A DNA stretch of 64,000 nucleotides from Cohnella phaseoli (GCF_003386235.1 NZ_QRDZ01000026.1:1-64000), one strand, 5' to 3'. Counted from the first letter of the stretch, positions 15,315-25,280 are shown. Translations and numbers: made by a program. The notes: generated from the letters alone by a model not told the origin.

Positions 15315-16451
15315 TTACTCTCCGCCGCCGTAGTCGATGGACTGGCGTTCTTCGAAGCGCTCCAGCGCAAGCTGGATCAAGGTGTCGAGCAGCTCGCGGT
15401 AAGAGACGCCCGACTCCTTCCACATCAGCGGGTACATGCTGTATGGAGTAAAGCCCGGCATCGTGTTCACCTCGTTAATGAACAGCTCGCCGTCGCTGCG
15501 CCGCAAGAAAAAGTCAGCGCGGCACAGGCCGGAGCCGTCGATCGAACGAAACGCCCGCACGGCCATGCTGCGTACGGCATCCGCCGTCTCCTGCGGAATC
15601 TCCGCCGGAATAACCATCATCGATTTGCCATCGATATATTTCGCTTTATAATCGTAGAATTCGTTCGAGCTGACGATCTCGCCGGGAACGGAAGCACGCG
15701 GGTCATCGTTGCCCAGCACGCTTACTTCGATCTCGCGCGCGTCGACGAACTCCTCGACGATTACCTTGCGGTCGAAACGCAGCGCTTCCTCGATCGCCGC
15801 GACCAATTCTTCGCGATTGCGAGCTTTAGACACCCCGACGCTGGACCCTAGGTTGGCCGGCTTTACAAAGGAAGGATAGCCCAACTCCTCTATGTTGGCC
15901 AGCACCGTCTCGCGGTCTTTCTTCCATTGATATCGAATAAAATGCCGATAGCCTACCTGCGGCAAACCCGCCTGCGCAAACATCGTTTTCATCGCCACCT
16001 TGTCCATCCCGACAGAGGAAGCCAGAACTCCCGCTCCCACATAAGGCAAGCCCGCCATCTCAAACATTCCCTGGATAGTGCCGTCCTCGCCGAAAGTTCC
16101 GTGCAGCAGCGGCAGCATGACGTCGATCGCCTTGCCGTCGCTGGCCGGAGCGCCCTCTGTCAACACCTTCTCAGACATGCCCTGCAGAACAGGCAGCAAC
16201 GCGAGCTTTCCGCCCGCCTCCTCGTTCCCCGGTTCCGTTTCCGTCGAGAATTGCAATTCCGCAACGGCGTTCGGAGGAGCGCTGAGCAGAGGCCCCGATC
16301 TCCACTGGCCTTTAGGCGTAATATAGAAAGGAATTAGTTCATACTTGTCGTAGTCGAACGCCTTCAATACGGCAAGGGCGGTCTGCAGCGATACCTGGTG
16401 CTCGCCCGAACGCCCTCCGTACACGAGTCCGACGCGTATTTTGTTTCCCAT
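15315..16451 (-). CDS. ddl: D-alanine--D-alanine ligase
   Basis: Ddl joins two D-alanines with ATP in the cytosol, making the dipeptide that ends the peptidoglycan stem peptide. The 378 residues carry the ATP-grasp fold: VGLVYGGRSGEHQVSL at the N-terminus, LPLLHGTFGEDGTIQG near residue 110, PSFVKPANLGSSVGVSKA near 185, and GLCRADFF and FINEVNTMPGFTPYSMYP near the C-terminus. The Tyr of the Ser-Tyr-Lys triad and the omega-loop region are consistent with the D-Ala-D-Ala type, not the D-lactate type. The ATG at 16451 follows GGAGGG; an upstream extension of the frame lacks a ribosome binding site. A strong hairpin terminator follows. Confidence 0.95.
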   Translation of the reverse strand: MGNKIRVGLVYGGRSGEHQVSLQTALAVLKAFDYDKYELIPFYITPKGQWRSGPLLSAPPNAVAELQFSTETEPGNEEAGGKLALLPVLQGMSEKVLTEGAPASDGKAIDVMLPLLHGTFGEDGTIQGMFEMAGLPYVGAGVLASSVGMDKVAMKTMFAQAGLPQVGYRHFIRYQWKKDRETVLANIEELGYPSFVKPANLGSSVGVSKARNREELVAAIEEALRFDRKVIVEEFVDAREIEVSVLGNDDPRASVPGEIVSSNEFYDYKAKYIDGKSMMVIPAEIPQETADAVRSMAVRAFRSIDGSGLCRADFFLRRSDGELFINEVNTMPGFTPYSMYPLMWKESGVSYRELLDTLIQLALERFEERQSIDYGGGE

Positions 16452-16610
16452 AGCTTCAAATCCCTCCGGCTTATCGGCGTTTGTCGCCCGTGCCGACCCT
16501 CTTTCTCCGAAAGAAGCGAGGACGACCGCTCTCCCGCGCAAACCCTGCTTTTCTGTTCGCCAACCTATCCACAACTTCGCTGTTCGTCAACTCCGAACAA
16601 TGCTGACACA

Positions 16611-17696
16611 TCAAAACTCATCCGCAATATGATAAAAATAATAGCGGGTTCTCTCCGACCATGCATACGAATCCTTATAGTCCCAGTAGCGGTGGCGGCT
16701 GCTTACCGTGTTCGCGTTCACAAGCGGCATGCCGTCCGGCGTAAACGCGGTAACGATCGTATTGTGACCGACCCGGCCGCTTCCATCCCAGTCGTAGCAG
16801 ATTACGTCGCCGAGCTTGAGCTGCCGCGGATCGTATACGGCTTCCGCCCTGAGGCCCAACGCGCGCGGAACCGCCAAATATTGCTGCAGGCCGGCAGCGA
16901 CCGCCCAACTGAAGCTCCACACTTCTTCCTTGCCGGAATAACCTTTATACCACCAGCCCGAAGACCTTCTCCCAGTATAATTCATCGGCGCGCCCCCTGC
17001 AAAGAGACACTGGGAGACATAATTCGTGCAGTTGACCTCGAAGTTCTCGTAAGCGGGATTCGGTTCATTCCACCATCTCTCGGCGTAGGCGACCGCTTCT
17101 TCCCTTAAATAAGGAGTGCCTCTGCCAATCCCCCCGTAACCCCAACCGTCGTCGCTTGTTGCATACGCCCCCGCGTATACCTTAGAGGACTTAGATCCAT
17201 AAACCGCATTCGGATTCAAGTACGGCACAGAAGGCGCAGCGGCTTTCTTCTCCCCGTCCCATGGATCGTGAACTTCATCCAGTTCCTCCGCCGCCAGCTC
17301 TCCCGGCCGTTCGCCTGGAAGCGGCCTCACCGTCGTCAGTCGCCAGATTTTGCCCTCCCTGACAAAACGAAGCCTTTCCCTCTCCACTCGCTCCTCCGAC
17401 CACACCTGATTCCGCTGCTCCATCAAGCGCACGAGATGGATCGACAGATCGGCCGCAACCTCGCCGCGCGCCGACTGATAGCGCTCGATTTTCACCCTCA
17501 TTTCGCTGCGGGCTGTCCGTATCGCCCACCTCGCATCCCTGCGCGCCGCAAGCTGCGCCCTCTCATTCAGCCGCTCCCGATGCTCCCTGTCCGGAATCTC
17601 CCCCAGCTTGCGGAGATCCGTCCCAAGAGATGCCGCATTGATCACGTTGACGTACTCGAACAGAGCCTGCTTCCAATCTATATCCTCGCCGGGCAT
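16611..17696 (-). CDS. Amidase-domain protein (papain-like, Amidase_6)
   Basis: This protein has 361 residues. The C-terminal 160 residues form an Amidase_6/CHAP-like cysteine peptidase domain, with the nucleophile in NCTNYVSQCLFAGG and the catalytic His in GRVGHNTIV. DVICYDWDGSG and SRHRYWDYKDSYAWS follow the family pattern. The N-terminal half is a charged, helix-rich region full of Arg/Glu with an SH3-less profile. No signal peptide is evident from the ATG at 17696, which follows GGAGGTGG. Similar proteins in Bacillus and Paenibacillus are cell-wall or spore-associated, but the substrate is unknown. It diverges from acnA. Confidence 0.8.
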   Translation of the reverse strand: MPGEDIDWKQALFEYVNVINAASLGTDLRKLGEIPDREHRERLNERAQLAARRDARWAIRTARSEMRVKIERYQSARGEVAADLSIHLVRLMEQRNQVWSEERVERERLRFVREGKIWRLTTVRPLPGERPGELAAEELDEVHDPWDGEKKAAAPSVPYLNPNAVYGSKSSKVYAGAYATSDDGWGYGGIGRGTPYLREEAVAYAERWWNEPNPAYENFEVNCTNYVSQCLFAGGAPMNYTGRRSSGWWYKGYSGKEEVWSFSWAVAAGLQQYLAVPRALGLRAEAVYDPRQLKLGDVICYDWDGSGRVGHNTIVTAFTPDGMPLVNANTVSSRHRYWDYKDSYAWSERTRYYFYHIADEF

Positions 17697-18029
17697 GGAG
17701 ACCACCTCCGATTCCGTTTCTTGACAAGCCGTCGTCAGATTGCGCCACTTCATCCTATGCCGGAAAAGCCCATTCCATGCGTCAGCATTACCCGCGCCCG
17801 ATTGCGGCATTCTATAGAAGTTCGAAGTGAAACGTTCGGCAAGATGCCAGCCCTGGCAAGAGCGAATACCGTTTACCCGGTTTTCCCCCCGCAAGCACGC
17901 GAGCAGAGATCATGAATGCCCTTATTCAGGTTTTCTTTCCTCTATAAGACGCTTCAAGATGGACTGAAATGACTTTACGGAGCCGCTTTGACAAGGTATA
18001 CTGAATGCATAGAGTATTTTTGAAATCGC

Positions 18030-18046
18030 GTTTCATAGAATGAAAC
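18030..18046. promoter_or_regulatory. Palindromic operator GTTTCA-N5-TGAAAC before acnA
   Basis: GTTTCATAGAATGAAAC is a perfect inverted repeat about 75 bp before the acnA start. The same 6-5-6 palindrome with another spacer lies before the IclR gene (24089-24105). A possible promoter, TTGACA at 17988-17993 with TAGAGT at 18010-18015, would place it just downstream of transcription start, a repressing position. Confidence 0.6.
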
Positions 18047-18055
18047 TCATTCTCA
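18041..18055. promoter_or_regulatory. Fur-box-like site before acnA
   Basis: Read on the minus strand, TGAGAATGAGTTTCA matches 11 of the 14 defined positions of the Bacillus Fur 7-1-7 core TGATAATNATTATCA. It overlaps the right arm of the neighbouring palindrome. Iron control of aconitase would make sense, but this is a weak match. Confidence 0.35.
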
Positions 18056-18119
18056 ATTAGACGACGATTGCGCAAAAATACGAACTGATCTACAGATTCG
18101 AATCAAGGAGGTTATACAC

Positions 18120-20825
18120 TTGTCTAAAATCCCTTATCAAGTGCAAGCCCAGCTGGAGTCTTCCGGAAAATCCTACCGTTACTTCAGCCTGCCGGCTCTG
18201 GAACAGCAAGGCGCAGGCCCGGTCTCCAAGCTTCCATTCTCCATCAAGGTGCTGCTCGAAGCGGCGGTTCGTCAATTTGACGGTCGCGGCATCACGGAAG
18301 AGCACGTCAAGCAATTGGCTACTTGGAGCGAAGGTCGCGAGGACAAGGAAATTCCTTTTATCCCGGCGCGTATCGTTCTGCAAGACTTCACCGGCGTTCC
18401 CGTCGTCGTCGACTTGGCGGCTATGCGCGAAACCGTTAAACTAGCTGGCGGCGATCCGAAGCAGATCAACCCGCTCGTTCCCGTCGATCTCGTTATCGAC
18501 CACTCCGTCATGGTTGACGCATTCGGCAGCCCGGACGCTCTGCAATACAACATGGACGTCGAGTTCGAGCGCAACGAAGAGCGTTATCGCTTCCTGCGTT
18601 GGGCCCAAACGGCGTTCGACAACTTCCGCGCCGTTCCTCCGGCGACGGGTATCGTTCACCAAGTTAACCTGGAGTATCTGGCCTCCGTTGCCGCTACAAA
18701 AACAAAAGACGGCGTAACCGACGTTTACCCGGATTCCCTCGTTGGAACCGACTCCCATACGACGATGATCAACGGTCTTGGCGTCGTGGGCTGGGGCGTG
18801 GGCGGTATCGAAGCCGAAGCAGGCATGCTCGGCCAGCCGCTTTATTTCGTTATGCCTGAAGTTATCGGCTTTAAACTGACCGGCAAGCTGGCGGAAGGCG
18901 CTACAGCGACTGACCTTGCCTTGACCGTTACGCAAATTCTTCGTAAAAAAGGCGTTGTCGGCAAGTTCGTCGAGTTCTTCGGCTCGGGCCTGTCCAACAT
19001 CAGCCTTGCGGACCGTGCGACGGTAGCGAACATGGCTCCGGAATACGGCGCAACGGTCGGTTTCTTCCCGGTCGATAGCGAGACGTTGAACTACATGAGA
19101 CTGACAGGACGCGAAGAAGATCAAATCGCGCTCGTGGAAAGCTACTACAAAGCGCAAGACATGTTCCGCACGGACGAAACTCCGGACCCTGTATTCACCG
19201 ACGTAATCGAGCTTGACCTGTCCACGATCGTGCCTAGCTTGGCTGGACCTAAGCGTCCGCAAGACCGCGTAGAGCTGACGGCGATGAAGCAATCGTTCAA
19301 CGAAAGCATTCGCACGCCGATCGACAAAGGCGGCTTCGGCTTGAGCGACGCTCAAATCGAGCAGTCGGCCGAAGTGAAGCACCCAAGCGGCGAGACGAGC
19401 AAGCTCAGCACGGGCGCAGTCGTTATCGCTGCGATCACCAGCTGTACGAACACGTCCAACCCAAGCGTTATGATCGGCGCCGGTCTCGTTGCCAAGAAAG
19501 CGGTCGAGCGCGGCCTGACGAAGCCGGCTTACGTCAAGACTTCCCTTACTCCGGGCTCCCTTGTCGTTACCGACTACCTGAAAAACGCCGGCCTGCTGCC
19601 TTACCTCGAGAAGCTCGGCTTCTACGTTGCGGGCTACGGCTGCGCAACTTGTATCGGCAACTCCGGTCCGCTTCCGGACGAAGTGAGCGCCGCAATCGCC
19701 GATAACGATCTTACGGTCGCGGCGGTTCTGTCCGGTAACCGTAACTTCGAAGGCCGCGTACATGCACAGGTCAAAGCAAACTATCTGGCTTCTCCGCCGC
19801 TTGTCGTCGCTTACGCGCTCGCCGGCAACGTCAACGTTGATCTGACGTCGGAGCCGATCGGCTACGACGACGCCAACAAGCCGGTGTACCTGAAGGACAT
19901 CTGGCCGACGAACGAAGAAATTCAGCAAGCGGTCTCCGCTTCGCTTAACCCGGACATGTTCCGCGCCAAATACAAAAACGTGTTCACGCAGAACGAGCAG
20001 TGGAACCAAATTCCGGTTCCGCAAGGCGAGCTGTACGAGTGGGACGAGAAGTCCACTTATATCGCGAATCCGCCGTTCTTCAAGGATCTCGCTCCGCAAG
20101 CGGGCGATATTCAGAACATCAAAGCTGCTCGCGTCATGGCGCTGATGGGCGATTCCGTTACGACGGACCACATCTCGCCGGCCGGCAACATCAAAGCCGA
20201 CAGCCCTGCGGGCAAATATTTGCTCGAGCATGGCGTCGAGAGAAAAGACTTCAACTCGTACGGCTCCCGTCGCGGTCACCATGAAGTGATGATGAGAGGC
20301 ACGTTCGCTAACATCCGTATTCGGAATCAAGTGGCTCCGGGCACGGAAGGCGGCGTTACAACGTACCTGCCTACGGACGAAGTGATGTCCATCTACGACG
20401 CTTCGATGAAGTACCAGGACAGCGGCACGAACCTGGTCGTCATCGCCGGCAAAGAATACGGAACCGGAAGCTCCCGCGACTGGGCAGCTAAAGGAACGTT
20501 CCTGCTCGGCGTCAAAGCCGTCATCGCCGAAAGCTTCGAGCGGATTCACCGCTCCAACCTCGTCGGCATGGGCGTTCTCCCGCTGCAGTTCCCTGCCGGT
20601 CAAAGCTGGAAGACGCTCGGCATTACCGGACGCGAGACGTTCGACATCGCCGGCTTGAGCAACGACGTTACTCCTGGCCAGACGATCTCCGTTACCGCGA
20701 CACGCGAAGACGGAACGACGTTCTCGTTCGACGTAATCGTTCGTCTGGATTCGATGGTCGACGTTGACTACTACCGCAACAGCGGCATTCTGCAAACAGT
20801 ATTGCGCCAGATGATGGCTCAATAA
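18120..20825 (+). CDS. acnA: Aconitate hydratase A
   Basis: Aconitase interconverts citrate and isocitrate in the TCA cycle in the cytosol. The 901-residue IRP/AcnA-type enzyme has the three 4Fe-4S cysteines in [10 protein letters not shown] (near residue 440) and [13 protein letters not shown] (near 505), plus the swivel domain with [14 protein letters not shown] near 780. It starts at TTG (18120), directly after AAGGAGGTTATACAC, a strong ribosome binding site; there is no ATG nearby in frame. It is a single-gene unit with its own terminator. The upstream region holds a GTTTCA-N5-TGAAAC palindrome and a Fur-like box. Confidence 0.97.
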   Translation: MSKIPYQVQAQLESSGKSYRYFSLPALEQQGAGPVSKLPFSIKVLLEAAVRQFDGRGITEEHVKQLATWSEGREDKEIPFIPARIVLQDFTGVPVVVDLAAMRETVKLAGGDPKQINPLVPVDLVIDHSVMVDAFGSPDALQYNMDVEFERNEERYRFLRWAQTAFDNFRAVPPATGIVHQVNLEYLASVAATKTKDGVTDVYPDSLVGTDSHTTMINGLGVVGWGVGGIEAEAGMLGQPLYFVMPEVIGFKLTGKLAEGATATDLALTVTQILRKKGVVGKFVEFFGSGLSNISLADRATVANMAPEYGATVGFFPVDSETLNYMRLTGREEDQIALVESYYKAQDMFRTDETPDPVFTDVIELDLSTIVPSLAGPKRPQDRVELTAMKQSFNESIRTPIDKGGFGLSDAQIEQSAEVKHPSGETSKLSTGAVVIAAITSCTNTSNPSVMIGAGLVAKKAVERGLTKPAYVKTSLTPGSLVVTDYLKNAGLLPYLEKLGFYVAGYGCATCIGNSGPLPDEVSAAIADNDLTVAAVLSGNRNFEGRVHAQVKANYLASPPLVVAYALAGNVNVDLTSEPIGYDDANKPVYLKDIWPTNEEIQQAVSASLNPDMFRAKYKNVFTQNEQWNQIPVPQGELYEWDEKSTYIANPPFFKDLAPQAGDIQNIKAARVMALMGDSVTTDHISPAGNIKADSPAGKYLLEHGVERKDFNSYGSRRGHHEVMMRGTFANIRIRNQVAPGTEGGVTTYLPTDEVMSIYDASMKYQDSGTNLVVIAGKEYGTGSSRDWAAKGTFLLGVKAVIAESFERIHRSNLVGMGVLPLQFPAGQSWKTLGITGRETFDIAGLSNDVTPGQTISVTATREDGTTFSFDVIVRLDSMVDVDYYRNSGILQTVLRQMMAQ

Positions 20826-20844
20826 GCTCGATAGCATGAACAAG

Positions 20845-20877
20845 AGGTGCGGGGAGACAATCCCCGCGCCTTTTTTT
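20845..20877 (+). terminator. Terminator of acnA
   Basis: AGGTGCGGGG (20845-20854) pairs with CCCCGCGCCT (20862-20871), followed by seven T residues. It is a textbook rho-independent terminator 20 bp after the stop. Confidence 0.92.
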
Positions 20878-21003
20878 GGATTTGCTCGGAAAACATTCAA
20901 ATTTGCCCTTTTCGTTTTTTGTTTCCCTCGCCCGTCATAAGTTATAATAGGAACAACGTACAGATTAACAACAACGATAATGATGATGGAGGCGACCCCG
21001 GTT

Positions 21004-22059
21004 TTGGACACCTACAAGCGACAATCATGGATACGGAAATACCGGACAGCCCTCATTCTTTTGGCCGTCTTTTTTTTAGTTGTCTTCTCCTACATAAAGA
21101 CGTGGCCCTACATGCTGTACGGTCCCGGATCGGCCGATCCGCTGCAGCCGCGCGTAGACACGGGTCACAAGCTCGAAGAGAAAGGCGCCTTTCTGTTCAC
21201 CACTGTCGCCACTTATTCGAAGCCGCGTATTTACGACCTGATTTACGCTTGGTTAAATCCCGAGATGGATATTGAAAAATTGGAGGTCGCTACCGGGGGC
21301 GCCACCAACCTGACCGCTTACCGCAACTTGATGTCTTATATGCGCGACAGCTCCGAAGCGAACGCTTTGCTGGCCGCCTATACGGCGATGGACAGGGAGC
21401 TCGACGTCAAGCCGCAGGGCGTTATTGTCATGTCGCTGCTGCCGCAATCGGAAGCTCGAGACAACGGCTTGCAGGAAGGCGATATCATTACGCAAGTCGA
21501 CGATAAACCGATCGCGACGGCCAAGGAGCTTTCCGAATACTTAACGGCTAAGAAAGCCGGGGAAAAAGTCAAGGTCGGCGGATCAAGAGGCAAAGATACG
21601 TTCGAGGCAACCGTCCCTCTGGTTTCCATGTCGCCCGATAATCGCACGGGAATCGGATTCGTGAACGAAACGGTCCTGAAGGTGACCCCGCCGGATCAGG
21701 TCCAATTCGACTTCGCGGATACCGGCGGTCCTTCCGCGGGACTCATGATGACGCTGGAGATCGTCGCCCAACTGACCGGCGAGGATTTGACTCGAGGATA
21801 TCGCATCGCCGGGACGGGAACGATCAGCGCGGACGGCACGGTCGGCCTGATCGGAGGAATTAATTACAAGCTGATGGCGGCGAACAAGGAGGAGGCCGAC
21901 TATTTCCTCGTCCCCTTTAATGCGAAGAACGACTCGAACTGGACATTGGCCCAGAAGACGGTTGACAAGCTGAAGCTAAAACCTAAGCTCGTTAAAATAT
22001 CCACGCTGCAGGAAGCGGTCGATTTTCTAAAAAAACTGGAGCCGAAAGCCGATAAATAA
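21004..22059 (+). CDS. PDZ-Lon serine protease, SepM/YlbL family
   Basis: This protein of about 351 residues has one N-terminal membrane helix (TALILLAVFFLVVFSYI), a PDZ domain near residues 120-205 (SEARDNGLQEGDIITQVDDKPI) and a C-terminal Lon-type (S16) protease domain. The catalytic Ser lies in GGPSAGLM and the Lys in GGINYKLMAA. The active site faces outside, as in streptococcal SepM, which trims a peptide pheromone, and B. subtilis YlbL. The TTG at 21004 is preferred because GGAGG (20988-20992) precedes it by 11 nt; an ATG at 20980 is in frame but would contain that site. It is separated from acnA by a terminator. Confidence 0.88.
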   Translation: MDTYKRQSWIRKYRTALILLAVFFLVVFSYIKTWPYMLYGPGSADPLQPRVDTGHKLEEKGAFLFTTVATYSKPRIYDLIYAWLNPEMDIEKLEVATGGATNLTAYRNLMSYMRDSSEANALLAAYTAMDRELDVKPQGVIVMSLLPQSEARDNGLQEGDIITQVDDKPIATAKELSEYLTAKKAGEKVKVGGSRGKDTFEATVPLVSMSPDNRTGIGFVNETVLKVTPPDQVQFDFADTGGPSAGLMMTLEIVAQLTGEDLTRGYRIAGTGTISADGTVGLIGGINYKLMAANKEEADYFLVPFNAKNDSNWTLAQKTVDKLKLKPKLVKISTLQEAVDFLKKLEPKADK

Positions 22060-22090
22060 AGATCAGCTTATCATTGAAAGGCGGTAATGT

Positions 22091-23239
22091 ATGAAAATTT
22101 GGCGAAAATGGCTTCTGGGCTGTACGCTGGCGCTGTTCGCATTCTCCGGGCTAGGGTTGTCGCACCTCCCTTCCGCGGCAGCCGCCGGCGAGAGCGAGAG
22201 CGCTGCCTTCGAATCGATCAGTCTCGCAGAGCTGGAGGACGGGACGAAGCTATACGAAAAAATAGCGCCGTTCATCACGGAGCAGATCCAATTGTTGGCG
22301 GAGGATGCGGTGGCGATTACGGCTAGCAGCATCTATGAAGTAGATCTGGGCAATTATCCTAAAGGCTTTACGCGGCAATTCATTTCCTTTATTCATAACT
22401 ATGAATGGATCGAGCTAGTACTTGTGGCCTCTAACGAGGATGCGTCAAGCCTTAAACTGCTGGATCGGGCGGCAACCAGCGAAAGCGGCGATATGTTCCT
22501 GAACACGGCCAAGCTGGATTATTCCACTGAGGGCAATATGGTTTATGTATGGAGTCAAGCGCCTTATTCAGCGTTCGAGTCTTGGATCGAGCTCGAATGG
22601 GCGGGAGACAGCTTCTACGTCGTCAATCACGAGTATGCCGATCCGACGGAAAGCTATTACGAGGAGAAAGCCGCTCTGCTCAAGGCAAAGGATATAGAAG
22701 GCTTGATCGCGCAGACCGAGTTCGACTTTCCCCAATACCCTTGGGCGTATGAAGCCGCCTACACGCTAGCTGCGCCAACGCTGAAGCTGGCCCACCAGAA
22801 AGCGATGCAGCAGCACAAAGCGAAAAACACCGCTAACGCAATCCGATATCTTGAATACGGGTTGACACAATACGGCGATGCCTTTGGCATCTTGGATTAC
22901 GGAGATGGCAAACTTGCCAAAGAAACCATCGTCGGCTCCGCCGACTCGGATTACGTCAAGTCGCGATTGACGCTTGGCGCCTATGTCGGCATTCTGAACG
23001 ATTACGGCTTCTTCCTGTCTCTGACCGGGAACAACAAAAAAGCGAAGCTGGTATTGGCCAACGTCGTCAAGCTCGTCCCTTCCCGCACTGTCGCCTATCT
23101 CAACCTGGCCGACGTCGAATGGTCGCTGGGACAGAAATCTGCGGCCAAGTCCCACTACAAGATTTACTGGAAGCAGCTCGGCGCCAAAGCTTCCTCCGTC
23201 GCGCCTAAGCGCGTGCAGGAACGAATCAACGCCAAATAA
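22091..23239 (+). CDS. Secreted protein with C-terminal TPR-like repeats, unknown function
   Basis: This 382-residue protein starts with a classical signal peptide (MKIWRKWLLGCTLALFAFSG, cleavage expected after AAAA near residue 32). A mixed alpha/beta central region is rich in Glu, Tyr and Trp. The last 130 residues contain tetratricopeptide-like helices (NDYGFFLSLTGNNKKAKLVLANVVKLVPSRTVAYLNLADVEWSLGQKSAAKSHY). I do not recognise the family. It follows the SepM-like protease gene by 31 bp, so the two are probably one transcript and may both act at the cell surface. There is no lipobox and no LPXTG motif. Confidence 0.8.
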   Translation: MKIWRKWLLGCTLALFAFSGLGLSHLPSAAAAGESESAAFESISLAELEDGTKLYEKIAPFITEQIQLLAEDAVAITASSIYEVDLGNYPKGFTRQFISFIHNYEWIELVLVASNEDASSLKLLDRAATSESGDMFLNTAKLDYSTEGNMVYVWSQAPYSAFESWIELEWAGDSFYVVNHEYADPTESYYEEKAALLKAKDIEGLIAQTEFDFPQYPWAYEAAYTLAAPTLKLAHQKAMQQHKAKNTANAIRYLEYGLTQYGDAFGILDYGDGKLAKETIVGSADSDYVKSRLTLGAYVGILNDYGFFLSLTGNNKKAKLVLANVVKLVPSRTVAYLNLADVEWSLGQKSAAKSHYKIYWKQLGAKASSVAPKRVQERINAK

Positions 23240-23246
23240 CGCCTAA

Positions 23247-23301
23247 GAAAAGGACCTCGACTTCCACTGCCAAGCGCTAAGTGGAGTTCGAGATCCTTTT
23301 T
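23247..23301. terminator. Convergent bidirectional terminator
   Basis: A stem of about 20 bp with two mismatches runs from AAAAGGACCTCGA (23248) to TCGAGATCCTTTTT (ending near 23301). It serves the plus-strand TPR gene and the converging iclR gene. Confidence 0.85.
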
Positions 23302-23322
23302 GGCATGCCATACGCAACTCAG

Positions 23323-24066
23323 CTATCCAAGTATCGTCCCCATACGATGCGCTGCTTCGATGATCGCAGGAGCGTACTCGCGCATCCGATCCGGCGTTAG
23401 CCGGTTTGACGGTCCGGAGACGGACAATGCCGCAACGAGTTTTCCCGACCGGCTGAAGATCGGCGCAGCCGCAGCGGCCGCTCCCGGCTCGCGTTCCTCG
23501 AAGCTGGTCGCGTACCCGGCGGCGGCAATATCGTCCAGCTGCTTCGCGATCGATTCGCGCTCCAACTGCGCGGGCCATGCCGGATCGGACAGTACCGCGT
23601 CCCTCACGCCGGGATCGGCGAAGGCGAGCAGCACTTTGCTGGACGCGCCTACGGACAGCGGAAGTCTCGCTCCTACCGTCGCGACTCTGCGTATCGCCTG
23701 CGTGCTCTGCACCGCCTGTATTCTCACTCTCTCCGTCCGGTCCCGGACGTATAGACTGATCGTCTCGTTCAGTTGATCCCGCAGCCGCTCCATCTCCGGA
23801 AGCAGCATGACCGAGGGATCGTCCGAGCGCGACAGATGCGCGGACAATTCGAGTATGCTGAGCCCCAGACGGTATTTCTCCGTCGAAGGATCTCGCGTCA
23901 CGAAGCCTTTATCCTCAAGCGTCGCCAGCAAACGGTGGATGGTGCTCTTATGGAGGCCCACCTTGTTCGCAATTTCCGTCAGCCCCCATTCATGGCCCGA
24001 AGCGAAACAAAGCAGTACGTCCAGCGCTCTCTCCACGGCGCGAACCGTCTTTTTCTCCTCTTCCAT
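23323..24066 (-). CDS. IclR-family transcriptional regulator
   Basis: This 247-residue regulator has an N-terminal winged helix-turn-helix (VRAVERALDVLLCFASG, then LTEIANKVGLHKSTIHRLLATLEDKGFV, residues about 10-60). The C-terminal IclR effector domain carries GARLPLSVGASSKVLLAF, GYATSFEEREPGAAAAAAPIFSRSGKLVAALSVSGPSNRL and a terminal APAIIEAAHRMGTILG. The effector is unknown. A perfect GTTTCA-N5-TGAAAC palindrome lies 23 bp before its start, consistent with autoregulation, and the same palindrome precedes acnA. No catabolic gene is adjacent, which is unusual for this family; the alpha/beta hydrolase gene diverges from it. Confidence 0.92.
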   Translation of the reverse strand: MEEEKKTVRAVERALDVLLCFASGHEWGLTEIANKVGLHKSTIHRLLATLEDKGFVTRDPSTEKYRLGLSILELSAHLSRSDDPSVMLLPEMERLRDQLNETISLYVRDRTERVRIQAVQSTQAIRRVATVGARLPLSVGASSKVLLAFADPGVRDAVLSDPAWPAQLERESIAKQLDDIAAAGYATSFEEREPGAAAAAAPIFSRSGKLVAALSVSGPSNRLTPDRMREYAPAIIEAAHRMGTILG

Positions 24067-24088
24067 GGTCCATATCCCCTTTGCAACC

Positions 24089-24105
24089 GTTTCACTCTAT
24101 GAAAC
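24089..24105. promoter_or_regulatory. Palindromic operator GTTTCA-N5-TGAAAC before iclR gene
   Basis: GTTTCACTCTATGAAAC has the same arms and spacing as the site at 18030-18046 but a different spacer. It sits between the ribosome binding site and the presumed promoter of the IclR gene. A weak CcpA-like motif (one mismatch to WTGNAANCGNWNNCW) lies further off at 24149-24163. Confidence 0.65.
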
Positions 24106-24278
24106 CCTGTTACAACCACTATAACGCAAACTTGCAATTCCGTAAATATTGGAAGCGCTTTATTACAATTTGATTACGTAGTATTTACAACTCGTCGCCG
24201 CTCATTGACGCTTGCCGCAGCTTTTTCTACGATAAAAATAAGAAGAATCTCAGAAACGCGAAAAGCGAGGCGATCCCC

Positions 24279-25280
24279 ATGACCTCATTGTCTACGCCAT
24301 TTCCATACGCGGGATCGGATACGGTTGTTATTCCTGCTTCCGTACCGTCTTATCGTCGCGCCGCCTCATTCAGACTGAGCCGTATCGCGCTTAACGTCTT
24401 TATCGCCTTCTCCTGCTTGTTAGCAGGGCTGTTTATCGCATTTCATGCCTATGCCGCTTATTTGTTCTCCTATCCGCCGATCGTGTCGATCGGCTCAAAT
24501 CCGATGCTTGCCAAAAATCTCGCCTATTCCGATGTCGTGTTTCCAAGCGCGGACGGCGTTACGCAGGTCGAAGGCTGGTGGATTCCCGCGTCCGACAGCC
24601 GCAGAACGGTCGTGCTGAGCCATGGCTACGGAACGAACCGGGAGGAGCCCTGGGTTCCGATGTACGATCTTGCCAGCTTTCTCAATGGCATGCACTATAA
24701 CGTTCTAATGTTCGACTACGGCTACGCCAGCTCGCTGCATCCGTTGCCTGCGACCGGCGGAGTCTCCGAGTCCCGGCAGCTGGCCGGGGCTCTGCAGTAC
24801 GCCCGCTCCCAAGGCAGCGACGAACTGATCGTCTGGGGCTTCTCTATGGGAGCCGGAACGGCGCTCCAAGCCGCTCTGCAAGACGAACAGGTCGATGCCA
24901 TGATTCTGGACAGCACCTTTCTTCCCGACGAGCATACCCTTTACGCCAACATTAATCAGTATATCCAGCTTCCGCAATATCCGACGATTCCCTTGCTGCG
25001 CCTGTTTCTTCCGCTGATGGGCGGGGTGAATCTGGACGAAGTTCCCTCAGCAAAGGCGCAAACGACGGCCTATCCTTTTCCGATTCTTATGATTCATGGC
25101 ACAGCCGACGACAAAGCCCCGGTCTATATTGCAGAGAACGTCGCCCAGGCGCAGACGAACGGCTTGTCGCAGCTGTGGGTCGTTCCGGGAGCGATACACG
25201 AAATGATCTACCGCACACATACAGAGGAATACGTCTCCCGAACCGTCGCATTCCTCGAAAGCGTTCACAAGAAGGTATGA
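24279..25280 (+). CDS. Membrane-anchored alpha/beta hydrolase
   Basis: The 333 residues include a single N-terminal membrane helix near 38-65 and an external alpha/beta-hydrolase domain. The nucleophile elbow GFSMGAG lies near residue 190, an acid in HGTADDKAP near 272, and the final His in GAIHEMIY near 308. The oxyanion-region motif VVLSHGYGTNR is near residue 110. This resembles the YqkD/BAAT-like serine hydrolases of Bacilli, whose substrates are unknown. It is transcribed away from the IclR gene; co-control is possible because they share the intergenic region. An ester or acyl hydrolase activity is likely. Confidence 0.85.
   Translation: MTSLSTPFPYAGSDTVVIPASVPSYRRAASFRLSRIALNVFIAFSCLLAGLFIAFHAYAAYLFSYPPIVSIGSNPMLAKNLAYSDVVFPSADGVTQVEGWWIPASDSRRTVVLSHGYGTNREEPWVPMYDLASFLNGMHYNVLMFDYGYASSLHPLPATGGVSESRQLAGALQYARSQGSDELIVWGFSMGAGTALQAALQDEQVDAMILDSTFLPDEHTLYANINQYIQLPQYPTIPLLRLFLPLMGGVNLDEVPSAKAQTTAYPFPILMIHGTADDKAPVYIAENVAQAQTNGLSQLWVVPGAIHEMIYRTHTEEYVSRTVAFLESVHKKV

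Noticed and set aside
18441-21011. 856-codon open frame on the strand opposite acnA
   Set aside because: It lies wholly over the well-supported aconitase gene, has no family features (Arg/Val-rich, low complexity) and results from the codon bias of acnA.
24149-24163. CcpA (cre) site between the IclR and hydrolase genes
   Set aside because: One mismatch to the consensus and no carbon-catabolic gene behind it; kept only as a remark.
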